In this document: in pieces, positions 18,652-27,735 of the stretch | Layout: the number at the start of each line of letters is the position of its first letter | Position numbering within the stretch: position 1 is the first letter of the stretch | NCBI GenBank assembly: GCA_032718475.1 | Contig: JAUCBJ010002642.1 | Coordinates: forward strand, 1 to 30,641 | Direction: 5' to 3' | From: Nemertoderma westbladi | Taxonomy: Eukaryota > Xenacoelomorpha > Nemertodermatida > Nemertodermatidae | DNA: 30,641 nucleotides | The notes under the pieces: model-generated | Database searches by the model: none | Told to the model about the DNA's origin: nothing | Seen by the model: only the letters and a program-made list of their open reading frames with translations | Made by a program: the position numbers and the translations under genes

Positions 18652-18819
18652 GTATACCGGCAAACCACTCGAAACGCTAACGTGCTCTTTTTCGTCCAAA
18701 GTGCTAACTGTTCCAGACGCATGCAAATCAACTATACACCTAACTAACAAATTCTCTGGAAGGTCGCTAGAGTACAAGGGTGGTAAAGACTACACATATA
18801 CCATAGCCCTAACTGCATT

Positions 18820-18945
18820 GTCTATTAATGTTGTGCTAACTGCAAACCTGAACAGTATTACTATACACCTAACTGCAAGGTCTAATTAATGTTGTGCTAA
18901 CTGCAAACCCGAACAGTATTATTATACACCTAACTGCATGGTTTA
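18820..18945 (+). repeat. tandem repeat, about 62-bp unit
   Basis: Two full units and a partial third, sharing TTAATGTTGTGCTAACTGCA and TATACACCTAACTGCA, just outside the transposon's right end. Part of the motif also occurs near 18728-18750. Confidence 0.75.
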
Positions 18946-18983
18946 TTCATGTTGTAGGCCTACTAACTAAGTGTTTAAACAGG

Positions 18984-19324
18984 ATTATGTGGATGACTTC
19001 TGTTACATGGGATCATGGATCCGGAAGTCAGGTGACGACCTTCGAATACGTAAGGGAAAGGCATGGGCAGCCTTGAATAGGCTTTCCAGGATTTGGAAGT
19101 CACCGAGAATTAATCGGAAACTTAAGCGGAAATTTAGAGCAGCAGTAGTTCCAGTACTCCTCTATGGGAGTCCATGCTGGGCTCTAACTGCTGAGGACAC
19201 CAAATCTCTGGATGGCACATTCACAAGAATGCTACGCCGGGTTCATTGTGTCAAGTACAATGCACACATCTCCAACCAGACACTATATAACATTGGAGGT
19301 GTCTCATTGGTTCCCCCAAGCTTG
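18984..19324 (+). pseudogene. LINE copy 3, first segment
   Basis: 5'-truncated copy of the same LINE family as 4958-6490, starting at VDDFCYMGSWIRKSGDD. It continues through RIRKGKAWAALNRLSRIWKS, VPVLLYGSPCWALTAEDTKS and HISNQTLYNIGGVSLVPPSL. It retains about 55 bp missing from copy 1. The frame is open up to the point where the solo LTR begins at 19325, so the copy was still in good shape when interrupted. Confidence 0.85.
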
Positions 19325-19904
19325 TGACAGGATCCGAGAATCCCGACCGGTTTGGGTTTATTTACGCGTCCCCGCCATGTGAGTGAAAAATGAGTTTATT
19401 GTCGTTCCGATGTTATTGATGAATATAAAATATAGTATGTGATTAAAGAACAGATAACACAGTTGATAGATATTGAGTGAATGGCAGAAAGTACAAATGT
19501 AATAGTTGGTGACGGCGGTTACGGTAATAAAATGTTACCGTTCTGCCCTAACTGAACTGAGTAAACTAAACTATAATATGAAACACCAACCGGTAATATT
19601 ACACTGTGTTGGCCTTACTACCCAGCTGATGCCTCTCCTGTCCCCCCATTCGTTGATAACCTACTTCTCGCCTTCACCTCTGCGGGAGTGTTTCCCCCCC
19701 CCCCCCCCCGCTGCTGTTACTTTCCTTCTCCCCGGAGGCTTAACCTCTGACCTCGATTGTGTGCGGCCCTTTGGGGTTTGTCGTCCCCGTTCATTGGGGG
19801 TGATACGAGGTTGATTGGCAATCAACCTCGTACTCCCCAATATTGCTTAAAGGCGCCGTTTTCCCAACTTTATGGGGTGGTTAGCGGAATTGAATTCGCT
19901 AACA
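19325..19904 (-). repeat. solo BEL-type LTR inside LINE copy 3
   Basis: 580-bp block TGACAGGATCC...GCTAACA flanked by AAGCTTG on both sides (19318-19324 and 19905-19911). LINE copy 1 has a single AAGCTTG at the matching place, so this is a precise insertion with loss of the internal element. It aligns with the LTR at 4046-4587. It contains a 13- to 14-C run at about 19696. Confidence 0.9.
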
Positions 19905-20101
19905 AAGCTTGACACTAGAACAAAATCGCCTTCGCTTTGCAGGACATTGCTTTCGCCGTGAGGACCAGCCAGTGCATAATCTTGTACTTTGGCAGCCTCA
20001 TGGACTGAATAAGCATGGTGGACAGCCCATGACTTTCTTGAGACGCATCTTAAAGGACACTGGCCTTGAAGAAGCGGATGATCTAGCAAATGTCATGGGT
20101 G
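19905..20101 (+). pseudogene. LINE copy 3, second segment
   Basis: Resumes directly after the solo LTR with EQNRLRFAGHCFRREDQPVH, QPHGLNKHGGQPMTFLRRIL and KDTGLEEADDLANVMG. It is then cut by the hAT-like element at 20102. It aligns base for base with 6216-6407 in copy 1. Confidence 0.85.
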
Positions 20102-20203
20102 CAGGGTTGATAAAAATCATAATTTTTTTAATCAAAAAAATCAGATTTTTTTTATTTAAATCAGATTTATTTGATTTAAATCAGATTTTTTTTCATTTAA
20201 ATC

Positions 20204-20585
20204 GGGTGACTAAAAAGCAAAGACCCAAATAACAAAGACCTGTATGACACACATGTGTTAACTTCCGTCTATTGTTTTGGTTCCCCAAACACGCCTCTGT
20301 AACATGCTCCTTTACTAACCTGCTCCTGTAAATGGCAATGGGACCTAACGCTATATGGCAATGGGACCTAAACCCCTTTAGGACGTAACGCGACTTTATA
20401 TCTTTGTTTTGTACAGGTGCCAAAGTGCGTTAGGTTACATTGCATTTAAAGGAACAGGTTAGTAAAGGAGCATGTTACAGAGGCTTGTTGGGGGAACCAA
20501 AACAATAAACGAAAGTTAACACATGTTTCTTAGATTATGCAGGTCTTTATTATTTAGGTCTTTGGTCTTTGTTTTGTAGTCACCC
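20204..20585. mobile_element. 382-bp long-inverted-repeat MITE, copy A (9-bp TSD)
   Basis: Begins GGGTGACTAAAAAGCAAAGA and ends with the complement (GGTCTTTGTTTTGTAGTCACCC type). It is flanked by perfect 9-bp duplications ATTTAAATC (20195-20203 and 20586-20594). The arms stay complementary for about 150 bp, so it is nearly a full fold-back. It shares its ends and internal blocks (GTTAACACATGT, CCTTTACTAACCTGCTCCT) with copy B at 29632-30034. A 9-bp duplication suggests a Mutator-like source. Confidence 0.9.
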
Positions 20586-20689
20586 ATTTAAATCACTTTT
20601 TTCTTATTTATATCAGATTTTGTTATTTAAATCAGATTTTATATTTAAACAATCGGAAGACTTCTGGCTTCATCAATGCACTAATGTTT

Positions 20690-21055
20690 AAAAAAAAACC
20701 GGGATCCCAGCGAAATATCAATCCCGATTCCGACTTTTTTGAAACGGGATCCCGAAGTTTAAATGGTTAAATAAATTTGTTGAACATCTAAAAAAAAATA
20801 CCAGCAGAACGGAAATGTTTTGATTATATCTAATTTTTATTTCAGTAAACCATCCAGTAACAATTATAAGATAATTTTAATATAACTTTATCTTACTAAT
20901 ATTTCAGAAGTGTAAAATAAAGTTAGTGTTACTGAAAACCTGCCTCATATACTATTAACTTTGATGAATTTAATCCAAAATTGCAATACCTATCCCGTAA
21001 AACGGGATCTCAAAAGGAATAATCCCGGTCCCGATGCCGGAAATACCGAAAAGTC
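20690..21055. repeat. possible nested element with CGGGATCCCG-rich ends
   Basis: CGGGATCCC clusters at 20699-20755 and inverted-type CGGGATC/ATCCCGGTCCCGATGCCGG clusters at 20993-21040 flank about 240 bp of AT-rich DNA inside the hAT-like element. No terminal match or target duplication was resolved. Confidence 0.35.
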
Positions 21056-21369
21056 TGAATTCGAATATAAACTAAATAAATAACAAACTGAATAGAACTC
21101 TAAAGTACAACTTAATTAATGGGCCTGTGAATACTGTATGGTATTGGAAATGCGAGATGATACTGTATTTTCATGTAAATATTTAGGTAATTTGAATCAT
21201 TTATTAATAATCAGTAATGCAATGTTTATCCTGGCCTTAAAGCATGATTGATACAAATCATGATTTTAAAAAAATCAAAACTATCTGATTTTTTTTTATT
21301 TTTATATGTGATTTAAATCATGATTTAAATCAATGATTTAAATCAAATGATTTAATTCAAACAACCCTG

Positions 21370-21467
21370 CGTGGGTGATAGGGAGTTGTGGCGGCGCAAT
21401 TTTGTCGACAAGCCGGCACAGCATTTTTAAAAATGCAGCTGCAATGCAGCATGCCGATCCTAGCTAG
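21370..21467 (+). pseudogene. LINE copy 3, 3' end
   Basis: Continues after the hAT-like element with the LINE C-terminus (W-R-R-N-F-V-D-K-P-A-Q-H-F, then TAA) and the 3' tail ending near GCCGATCCTAG. It is colinear with copy 1 at about 6401-6490. Confidence 0.85.
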
Positions 21468-22079
21468 TTGGCATTCGGGATACCTGATTTTTCATTTATC
21501 AGAAAAACTTGTCAAAGATTACAGTAGTGACGATATGAAACTTGGTTTTGAAAATTTCAGATCAGTTTATAGGTCCATTTATTGCAAGGGAATGTTGTAT
21601 TAAATTTGGTAATGGATCCATCATTTTACAGTAACGGATTCAAAACAAAACTTGGGAAAAAGGCTCCTGGGAAAATTCTAAGAGATACAAAATATCAAAA
21701 TTGCCGTAGCTCCTATATAATAATTCAAGGCTATTCATTTGAATCAGTGCAATGAGATGAGTCATATTTCAGTTAATGATGCAACTAATGCTTCATATTT
21801 TTCATCAAAATTATTATTATACAGTATATCTTGTGTTTTATCAGTGTCCACGATATATTAGTTAGGTGCGGCTCCAATTCTTGGACTGTGTTAATTTATT
21901 TTCCCCCGGCACTTTAGAATTATCCGGATTGGTTTTGAAACGTTGCTTTAATATGAGAATTTCACTATGACTCCTTTCATTATCTTTTCATAAGCTCAAA
22001 ATTTCTAAAATGATCGCATAATTAACATTTTTATATTTAATTTCTCCTACGCGGATAGAATTCACTCAAGGGAATTATT

Positions 22080-22650
22080 TATGTGGGTTTAAGTTACTCT
22101 GAGCAGCCTATCATTATAGTGAATTTTAATTGTTTTGAATTTTAACAATTGTTAATTATTAATCTGACGCATATTATATTTATTGTTTCACTAACTAATT
22201 TCACCAATTTACAACCTAAATTAAATTTGCCACAGTTTGAGTTTGTGTTTTATGTATTTTATTATATCTCAACAATAGACGAAACGAGGAAATATTCTAA
22301 TAACGATTGTCTATCTATGTGTAAGTTTTCCATTTCACCATTCTTATTCGTTTCAGTCTGGGAATAAATTTCGGTTTGCCTATGTTTCATTAGACTAGTT
22401 GTCAATGTCCAGGTAAGAAACCATTAGGTTTCCATGACAATACAAAATTATCGGGTTAGGACTTTGTATAAAGTACTTTCAAAAGAAAGTATAAGTTAGG
22501 ACTTTAGCGCTCCCGGAGTTTATGCAAACTGTTTTATTTTTGAGTTCGATGTGAAATTGGTTATTTGCGAAACTGAGGGGTATTCGCAATCAATATTTTC
22601 GGTCTTACAATCATTTAGCACTTAGTACAAATTGAATATAAGTGTGATTG
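22080..22650 (+). repeat. diverged direct duplication, copy 1
   Basis: Shares GTCCAGGTAAGAAACCATTA, TTTCCATGACAATACA, ATCGGGTTAGGACTTTGTAT, GAGGGGTATTCGCAAT and ATCATTTAGCACTT, in the same order, with copy 2 at 23380-23905. Coordinates are approximate. Confidence 0.8.
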
Positions 22651-23379
22651 ACTAACCAACGAAAATTAAAATAACACGGGAGAAAGTAAAAAACATGATT
22701 AATAAAAGGTAAAAAAAATTAAAATATAGCAGATAATAAAAGTCAGAATAACCGACGTAATGATTTATGTAAAGGAACTTTCATATTTTACCGATTTATA
22801 ACTGATGTTACACGAATAATGATTGAATTGTATTATTTTTTCCTGCAAATATTGTAAATTTATAAAAGTTAAACTAGAACTATTTTACATGATTGTGTGA
22901 AAGGTTTCACATAAGCAGTATTTATGTACCGAGCGAGGGTGGCGAGGGATGTTTCCATAAATATACAAGGGTCATTCATCCATAAACGTTGACAGTGCCC
23001 TTTTCGCAAAAATGGTGCCATTTTGTTAAATTATGTCAATTTAAGGGCGTTCTGAATGCTTAATTATTAGCGTTAATATTGTAATGTTTAGGAATATTAA
23101 TGAAATTCATATCCTTTTTATGCAATTAATTGCAGTTGGTACATCAACTAAACTTACACTTCGCCTACAATCAATGGTTATCAGTAATGGGAAATACTAT
23201 CATTATTTGTTATAGAAGTTTATTGTTACTAAGTTAGTGATTATTACTTAGCTGCGTTAAGAGGATATCACCACATCGAGAAGTTGTTAATTTTCATAAA
23301 AATAGCGCACGTTTAGGTACGCCTATAATGCACTAATTATTGCAATTTACCTGCTATAAAAGAAAAGGCAACTTTGTGG

Positions 23380-23905
23380 AATAAAATTACGCATTACTCT
23401 ACATAAAAACAAATTGAGTTTTCTCTTTAACCATAAAATTGTTTCACTAATATTTTCACAAATTTAGAACCTCAATTTGGGGTATCTCAACAATTAGACC
23501 GGATGAATTTTGAAATAACGATTGTCAATATATCTAGGTATTTCCATTCCACGGCAATCACTCACTACATAATAATATGTCGCCTGTGCAATAAATTGAA
23601 ATACATTGTATGGATGTCCAGGTAAGAAACCATTACGTTTCCATGACAATACACAGTTATCGGGTTAGGACTTTGTATAGAGTACTTTCAAAGACTATCT
23701 AAAAGTAATAAGTTAAGACTTTAGCGCCCCCGCAGTTTGTGCAAAACGCGTTTATTATTAGGTTATACGTGTACAATTGGCTATTCGCAAAACGGAGGGG
23801 TATTCGCAATTAACATTCAGCGAGTTAGCGTATTAGGGTATTTGCGGTCTTATAATCATTTAGCACTTGGTAGTTGGTACAAATGGAATGTAAGTGTAAG
23901 AAGTG
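23380..23905 (+). repeat. diverged direct duplication, copy 2
   Basis: Same block order as 22080-22650, about 1.2 kb downstream and in the same orientation, with substitutions and small indels. It is either an old local duplication or two members of an unnamed dispersed repeat. Confidence 0.8.
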
Positions 23906-24194
23906 TGTTTGTAAGTTAGCATTATAGCCATTCCATACTCTTGAGTGTTTAAGTGTGTTTGAAAAGTACCAGTTCCCATAATGCCGCTAAGGGGGGCCAA
24001 GTTTTTCATACACATGACACACTGGACTGCAAAAGTGGTAAAATGCTAACTTGTGGGAAATGGTCTAAAAAACGTTTTGACAAAGTTTCAGATTGCAAGG
24101 ACCACGAGTTAGCACTTTGAGTTAGCACTTTGGAAAAGTTAGCACAATAGCGGAAAAAGAGCTTGCAAAGTTAACCCTTTGGTATATTTGCCAA

Positions 24195-24425
24195 CACACG
24201 CACACGCACACGCACACGCACACGCACACGCACACGCACACGCACACGCACACGCACACACACACGCACACGCACACGCACACGCACACGCACACGCACA
24301 CGCACACGCACACGCACACGCACACGCACACGCACACGCACACGCACACGCACACGCACACGCACACGCACACGCACACGCACACGCACACGCACACGCA
24401 CACGCACACGCACACGCGCACGCGT
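24195..24425. repeat. (CACACG)n microsatellite, about 230 bp
   Basis: About 38 nearly perfect hexanucleotide units with one CACACA variant near 24257 and CGCGCACGCG at the right edge. It reads as His-Ala or Val-Arg or Cys-Val repeats in various frames, none of them a gene. The alternating purine-pyrimidine run is a candidate Z-DNA former. Confidence 0.98.
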
Positions 24426-24545
24426 ACTCAAATAAGATATCCATCCCTGAATATTACCAAAGCCTCATTACTATTATTCAGCATGATCTTGAAAATATTA
24501 TTTACATTATTCTCATAATTTAAAGCTATGATTGCAGTTTTTCTG

Positions 24546-24900
24546 CAAACCCGCGGGTGTACATACAATTCGGGGACATATTGTATTTCGTTCAATGATT
24601 CACCCAGATAGTGGCGGATATTGACCGCAACGCCTTCTTGAGCTGGAGCTGGAGCTATGGTATAGTTATTTTGATGCTAGTTTTAGCAGGTCTGGATAAC
24701 TTTGCTCCCATCCATATTTTGCCAGTGTGCCTTTTGGCTGATATTTATTATGATACCGAAAACATTTATTTCATTTGTAATTGCAGCAATACGCCTTTTT
24801 GAGTGCTGGTATTCTGTATTTCAATGCGTGTTGTAGCAGCTTTGGATAAGATTCGCTACCCTCCATATTTTACCGGCGTGTCTTTTAATTAATAATATGA
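24546..24900 (+). repeat. unnamed dispersed repeat, copies 1 and 2
   Basis: A block with CGGGGACATATTGTATTTCG, TTTCGTTCAATG, CTGGATAACTTTGCTCCCA and TTTTGCCAGTGTGCCTTTT is followed at 24793-24900 by a partial second copy (TTGTAGCAGCTTTGGATAAG, CCTCCATATTTTACCGGCGTG). The same blocks recur at 27448-27735. Confidence 0.7.
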
Positions 24901-25805
24901 TATCGGTTTAATTATTCACATCTAGATGTTTTACACCAAATAAGTTTATAAATAGCTTTATAAAATAGTTTATAAATAATAAATACCACCTTTTCCTGTT
25001 AGTTGCCAGTACATAGTCTGATGCAGACCGGTAGGTCGAAAACGTTTACTATTGTATCTTTATCTAATATAATATAACCAGCTAAAGACCCTCAATACTT
25101 TATTTTTTCTATCATCTTTACACTATGCTGCCGCTGGTGAATGCCTACCACTTCATTCGTTCGTTTACCTATAAACTAGAAAGACTGCTTCTGTTTGGTC
25201 GTCCAATGGAAAGATACAAGTAGTAATGTACTAATGTACAATAATACTAATTTCTACTATAATAATAAAAAATAGATTTAAAAAATAAGTAGAGAGGTTA
25301 GAGAATATTTAAAGGATCACATTGTTAGCTATCTATATTTATTTTCGGGCGTGTAGCAGTTTGTTAACGAAGGGCTATTTTAATTTAGAGTGTTGCTAAA
25401 GACTAACCCTCGCGTAAAAACCTGGCTCTTTCCAGAGTGTAGGGAATTTTAGATTCTTTTGCTATTTATACTAAATTAGAATTTAATTAGAAAATTAGAA
25501 TTACATTAGAATTTTAGATTCTATTACACCAATGTACTACTCATTAAAGATCTGACAATAGGCCTACGACCTTTTTTAACGTTAATATATTTTATTAAAA
25601 TTAATATACGTCATAATTTAACAATGATCAGTGATAATCATCCCTGATTCATTATTTAGTACATAAGCAAATTGTCTAACTGACCATCCGATAATTATGC
25701 ATTTATATTTTATGTTAAATTTTATTTTTTTGAAAATTACTTTTTGGTTCCTAGTCAGAATCATTATATTGTACCAGTAAGCCTACTGGCCGTACTGTAG
25801 GGAAA
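24901..25805. other. AT-rich spacer
   Basis: No coding region recognised. GCAGACCGGTAGGTCGAAAA near 25023-25042 resembles phrases found near the ends of some retroelements but stands alone. Tandem TTAGAATTT-type repeats occur at about 25445-25520. Confidence 0.4.
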
Positions 25806-25988
25806 ATGGTTCAATTCAATCTGCGACAATTCCATCGTTATGATCGTTCGGACAATTCCCCATCGAATCTCATAGAAGAAGCTTTATCTAAATTTTTGGA
25901 GACAACAAAAATAAACAAACAGTCGGCCGAAACTGGAGGTGACCCAAATGCTCCTCTTTCGATAGCTGCTAACCGAAGGTTGGGCTAA
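25806..25988 (+). CDS. possible first coding exon, hypothetical protein
   Basis: ATG in a good context (GGAAAATGG) opens a 60-codon frame, MVQFNLRQFHRYDRSDNSPS onward, ending at TAA 25986. Composition looks coding-like. Two donor-like sites are present: GAG/GTGACC after 25938 and AAG/GTTGGG after 25978. The first, in phase 1, joins to the 26395 acceptor and reads on as SCLDEGYEAADECSSSD. No family is recognised. It may be a real small first exon or chance. Confidence 0.3.
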   Translation: MVQFNLRQFHRYDRSDNSPSNLIEEALSKFLETTKINKQSAETGGDPNAPLSIAANRRLG

Positions 25989-26064
25989 TCCTACCCCAAG
26001 ATATGATCCCAGTTATTCAACTATAGTAGTACCGGTTCTCGTTTTATCGACCCCATGTGATGAA

Positions 26065-26175
26065 AGGCTGATGAGTGGGATGACCCTGGACGCGAACTTA
26101 GATTACCGGGACTACCAAGAGATTACAAGCCCGGTGGCCGGTGCTCAACGAACTGAGCACTACTACCTACTACCT
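26065..26175 (-). repeat. tRNA-derived SINE-like segment
   Basis: On the minus strand GTGCTCAGTTCGTTGAGCAC (A-box/D-arm-like) is followed about 40 nt later by AGTTCGCGTCC (degenerate B box). It lies in what would be an intron of the possible 25806/26395 gene. No acceptor stem was found. Confidence 0.45.
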
Positions 26176-26394
26176 CTCCTACTATCCAGCGCTATCTAAG
26201 AGGGGAGGATGGAAATAGTGAGTATTATATTTCTATATATTATATTATACATACAATATTGCAATGTTCTAGAGTTAATATACCGGTACGGAAATAATAA
26301 CCAGAAGCGAATAAAACTGAATAATCACTGATGCCGTTCCAGATGATAATTATTTAATTAATAAATATTTATTTATATTATACTTTTTTTTCAG

Positions 26395-26673
26395 CCTCGT
26401 GTCTTGATGAAGGGTATGAAGCAGCAGACGAGTGTAGCAGTAGTGACAGGTAATGCTGCACTATTTGGAGTCGTATGCTTTGGGTCTGGATTTAGTGACA
26501 GATATGTAATTTACCTGGACTTTCCCGCTGCTGCTTTAGATCTAATAGATTCGCGAATGGATGACAATGAATCCTTAATCACAGTTACTGCAAAACCTAA
26601 TTCCACGGCATTTCACAAAGCTTTACAATATGGCGAAACATCGTTATTTATATTAGTTTATTTGTTTTTGTAG
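26395..26673 (+). CDS. possible internal exon, hypothetical protein
   Basis: Follows a strong acceptor, TACTTTTTTTTCAG. One frame is open to TAG at 26671 and reads MKGMKQQTSVAVVTGNAALF, then CFGSGFSDRYVIYLDFPAAA, then a DDNESLITV segment, with coding-like composition. A second frame gives SCLDEGYEAADECSSSD up to a good donor CAG/GTAATG after 26449, and is in phase with the GAG/GTGACC donor at 25938. Both cannot be right over the whole length. No family is recognised. Confidence 0.3.
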   Translation, partial: PRVLMKGMKQQTSVAVVTGNAALFGVVCFGSGFSDRYVIYLDFPAAALDLIDSRMDDNESLITVTAKPNSTAFHKALQYGETSLFILVYLFL

Positions 26674-27447
26674 GAAACCGATCTGATGGGTGAGAATCAA
26701 TGATTCGTTTACTCAAGGTCATTTTCCTAATTTTTTTTAGATCCTTCAACAAAGGTTATACAGGACATATACACGTTCGTAGGGCCTTCGCGCAGCATGA
26801 GAGCCTATATTAGAAAGTACATTATACTATTATCTATTAGATATACTAAAACCGCCATTCCCAAAATATATATGAGTGAAGGCGAGGCAATCAGTTTGTG
26901 ATAAACAAGTTGTAAAAACAGATGAATAACTATGCAAAGTCTTGAAACTGTGAGAGTAACTGCTGATTTATGGCAGATAGATAATCGTATACATTGTAAA
27001 CTCGTTGCGTTCGTTCGTTTTTTACCAAACTTGCGATTCTTTCTAAACTTTTGCCGGACTACATATTACGGATCAAGTTTTGTTGAATTTTATCAAGGAA
27101 TAACCGAGTTATTAGCGATCAAAAATTTACGACGACGACGACAGACACCTCGTTAATGGCACCCATATGCTAAGGCTTCGCTCACTTCGTGGCTCGCCCC
27201 ACATACAATAGGCGTAATAATTTTTATCACGGTATTATTATTATACTATTCTCTTTCATTGCTGAACATCTGAAGATAAATTTAAGTGAAACTGAAATCC
27301 AAAACGGAAATTATTAATTATTAATTGAAATTGAAATTTGAAATTATTTTTCGCAACCTCAAGGGTATATTTAGTTTAGCACAGGTCGCTAGTCGTCAGG
27401 TTGTCCATGATACTAAACATGTACATGTAATGTGTATAAATGTGTAC

Positions 27448-27735
27448 ATGCAAATCGAGGACATTGCATTTCGTTCAATGCATTCACTAAAAGTAGCAGT
27501 GCGCCTTCCTGTGTGCTGGAACTACTGTATGATATATTTCAATGCTTGTTGTAGGTTTGGATAACATTTGCTCCCCTCCAAATTTTGCCAGCGTGCCTCT
27601 TCATTAGTAATAATTATGACTTCGAAAAAATTATTAACATTTGTCAAAATTTAAGCCTACTATTTCATTTTTACTGTAAACCCGCGCGTGCACATACAAT
27701 CCGGGGACATATTGGATTTCATTGGCTCTTTCAAG
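27448..27735 (+). repeat. unnamed dispersed repeat, copies 3 and 4
   Basis: 27448-27620 carries GGACATTGCATTTCGTTCAA, TATTTCAATGCTTGTTGTAG, GTTTGGATAACATTTGCTCC and TTTTGCCAGCGTGCCTCTT. 27673-27735 restarts with ACCCGCGCGTGCACATACAA and CGGGGACATATTGGATTTC. Both match 24546-24900, so the unit seems to occur in head-to-tail pairs. Confidence 0.7.

Larger units (their letters stand above)
20102..21369. mobile_element. non-autonomous hAT-like element with 8-bp target duplication
   Basis: Ends CAGGGTTG (20102-20109) and CAACCCTG (21362-21369) are perfect 8-bp inverted repeats of hAT type. They are flanked by CATGGGTG (20094-20101) and CGTGGGTG (21370-21377), a 7/8 match to an 8-bp duplication. 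LINE copy 1 shows the empty site ATGTCATGGGTGATAGGG at about 6394-6411. Subterminal regions consist of AAATCA/TGATTTAAATCA repeats. There is no transposase frame. It contains a nested MITE (20204-20585) and perhaps a second inverted-repeat insert (20690-21055). Confidence 0.9.
21468..24194. other. non-coding AT-rich DNA with an internal duplication
   Basis: No convincing gene. The short frames at 22149-22367 and 23737-23919 fall in the two copies of a diverged duplication and share no protein. GTTAGCACTTT repeats lie at about 24106-24145, next to the microsatellite. Confidence 0.5.

Noticed and set aside
24122-24523. His-Ala, Val-Arg and Cys-Val repeat proteins
   Set aside because: Direct products of the (CACACG)n microsatellite in several frames on both strands.
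25015-25050. Possible Penelope or LINE 3'-end motif (GCAGACCGGTAGGTCGAAAA)
   Set aside because: Resembles remembered retroelement end phrases, but no adjoining coding remnant or second copy was found in the window.
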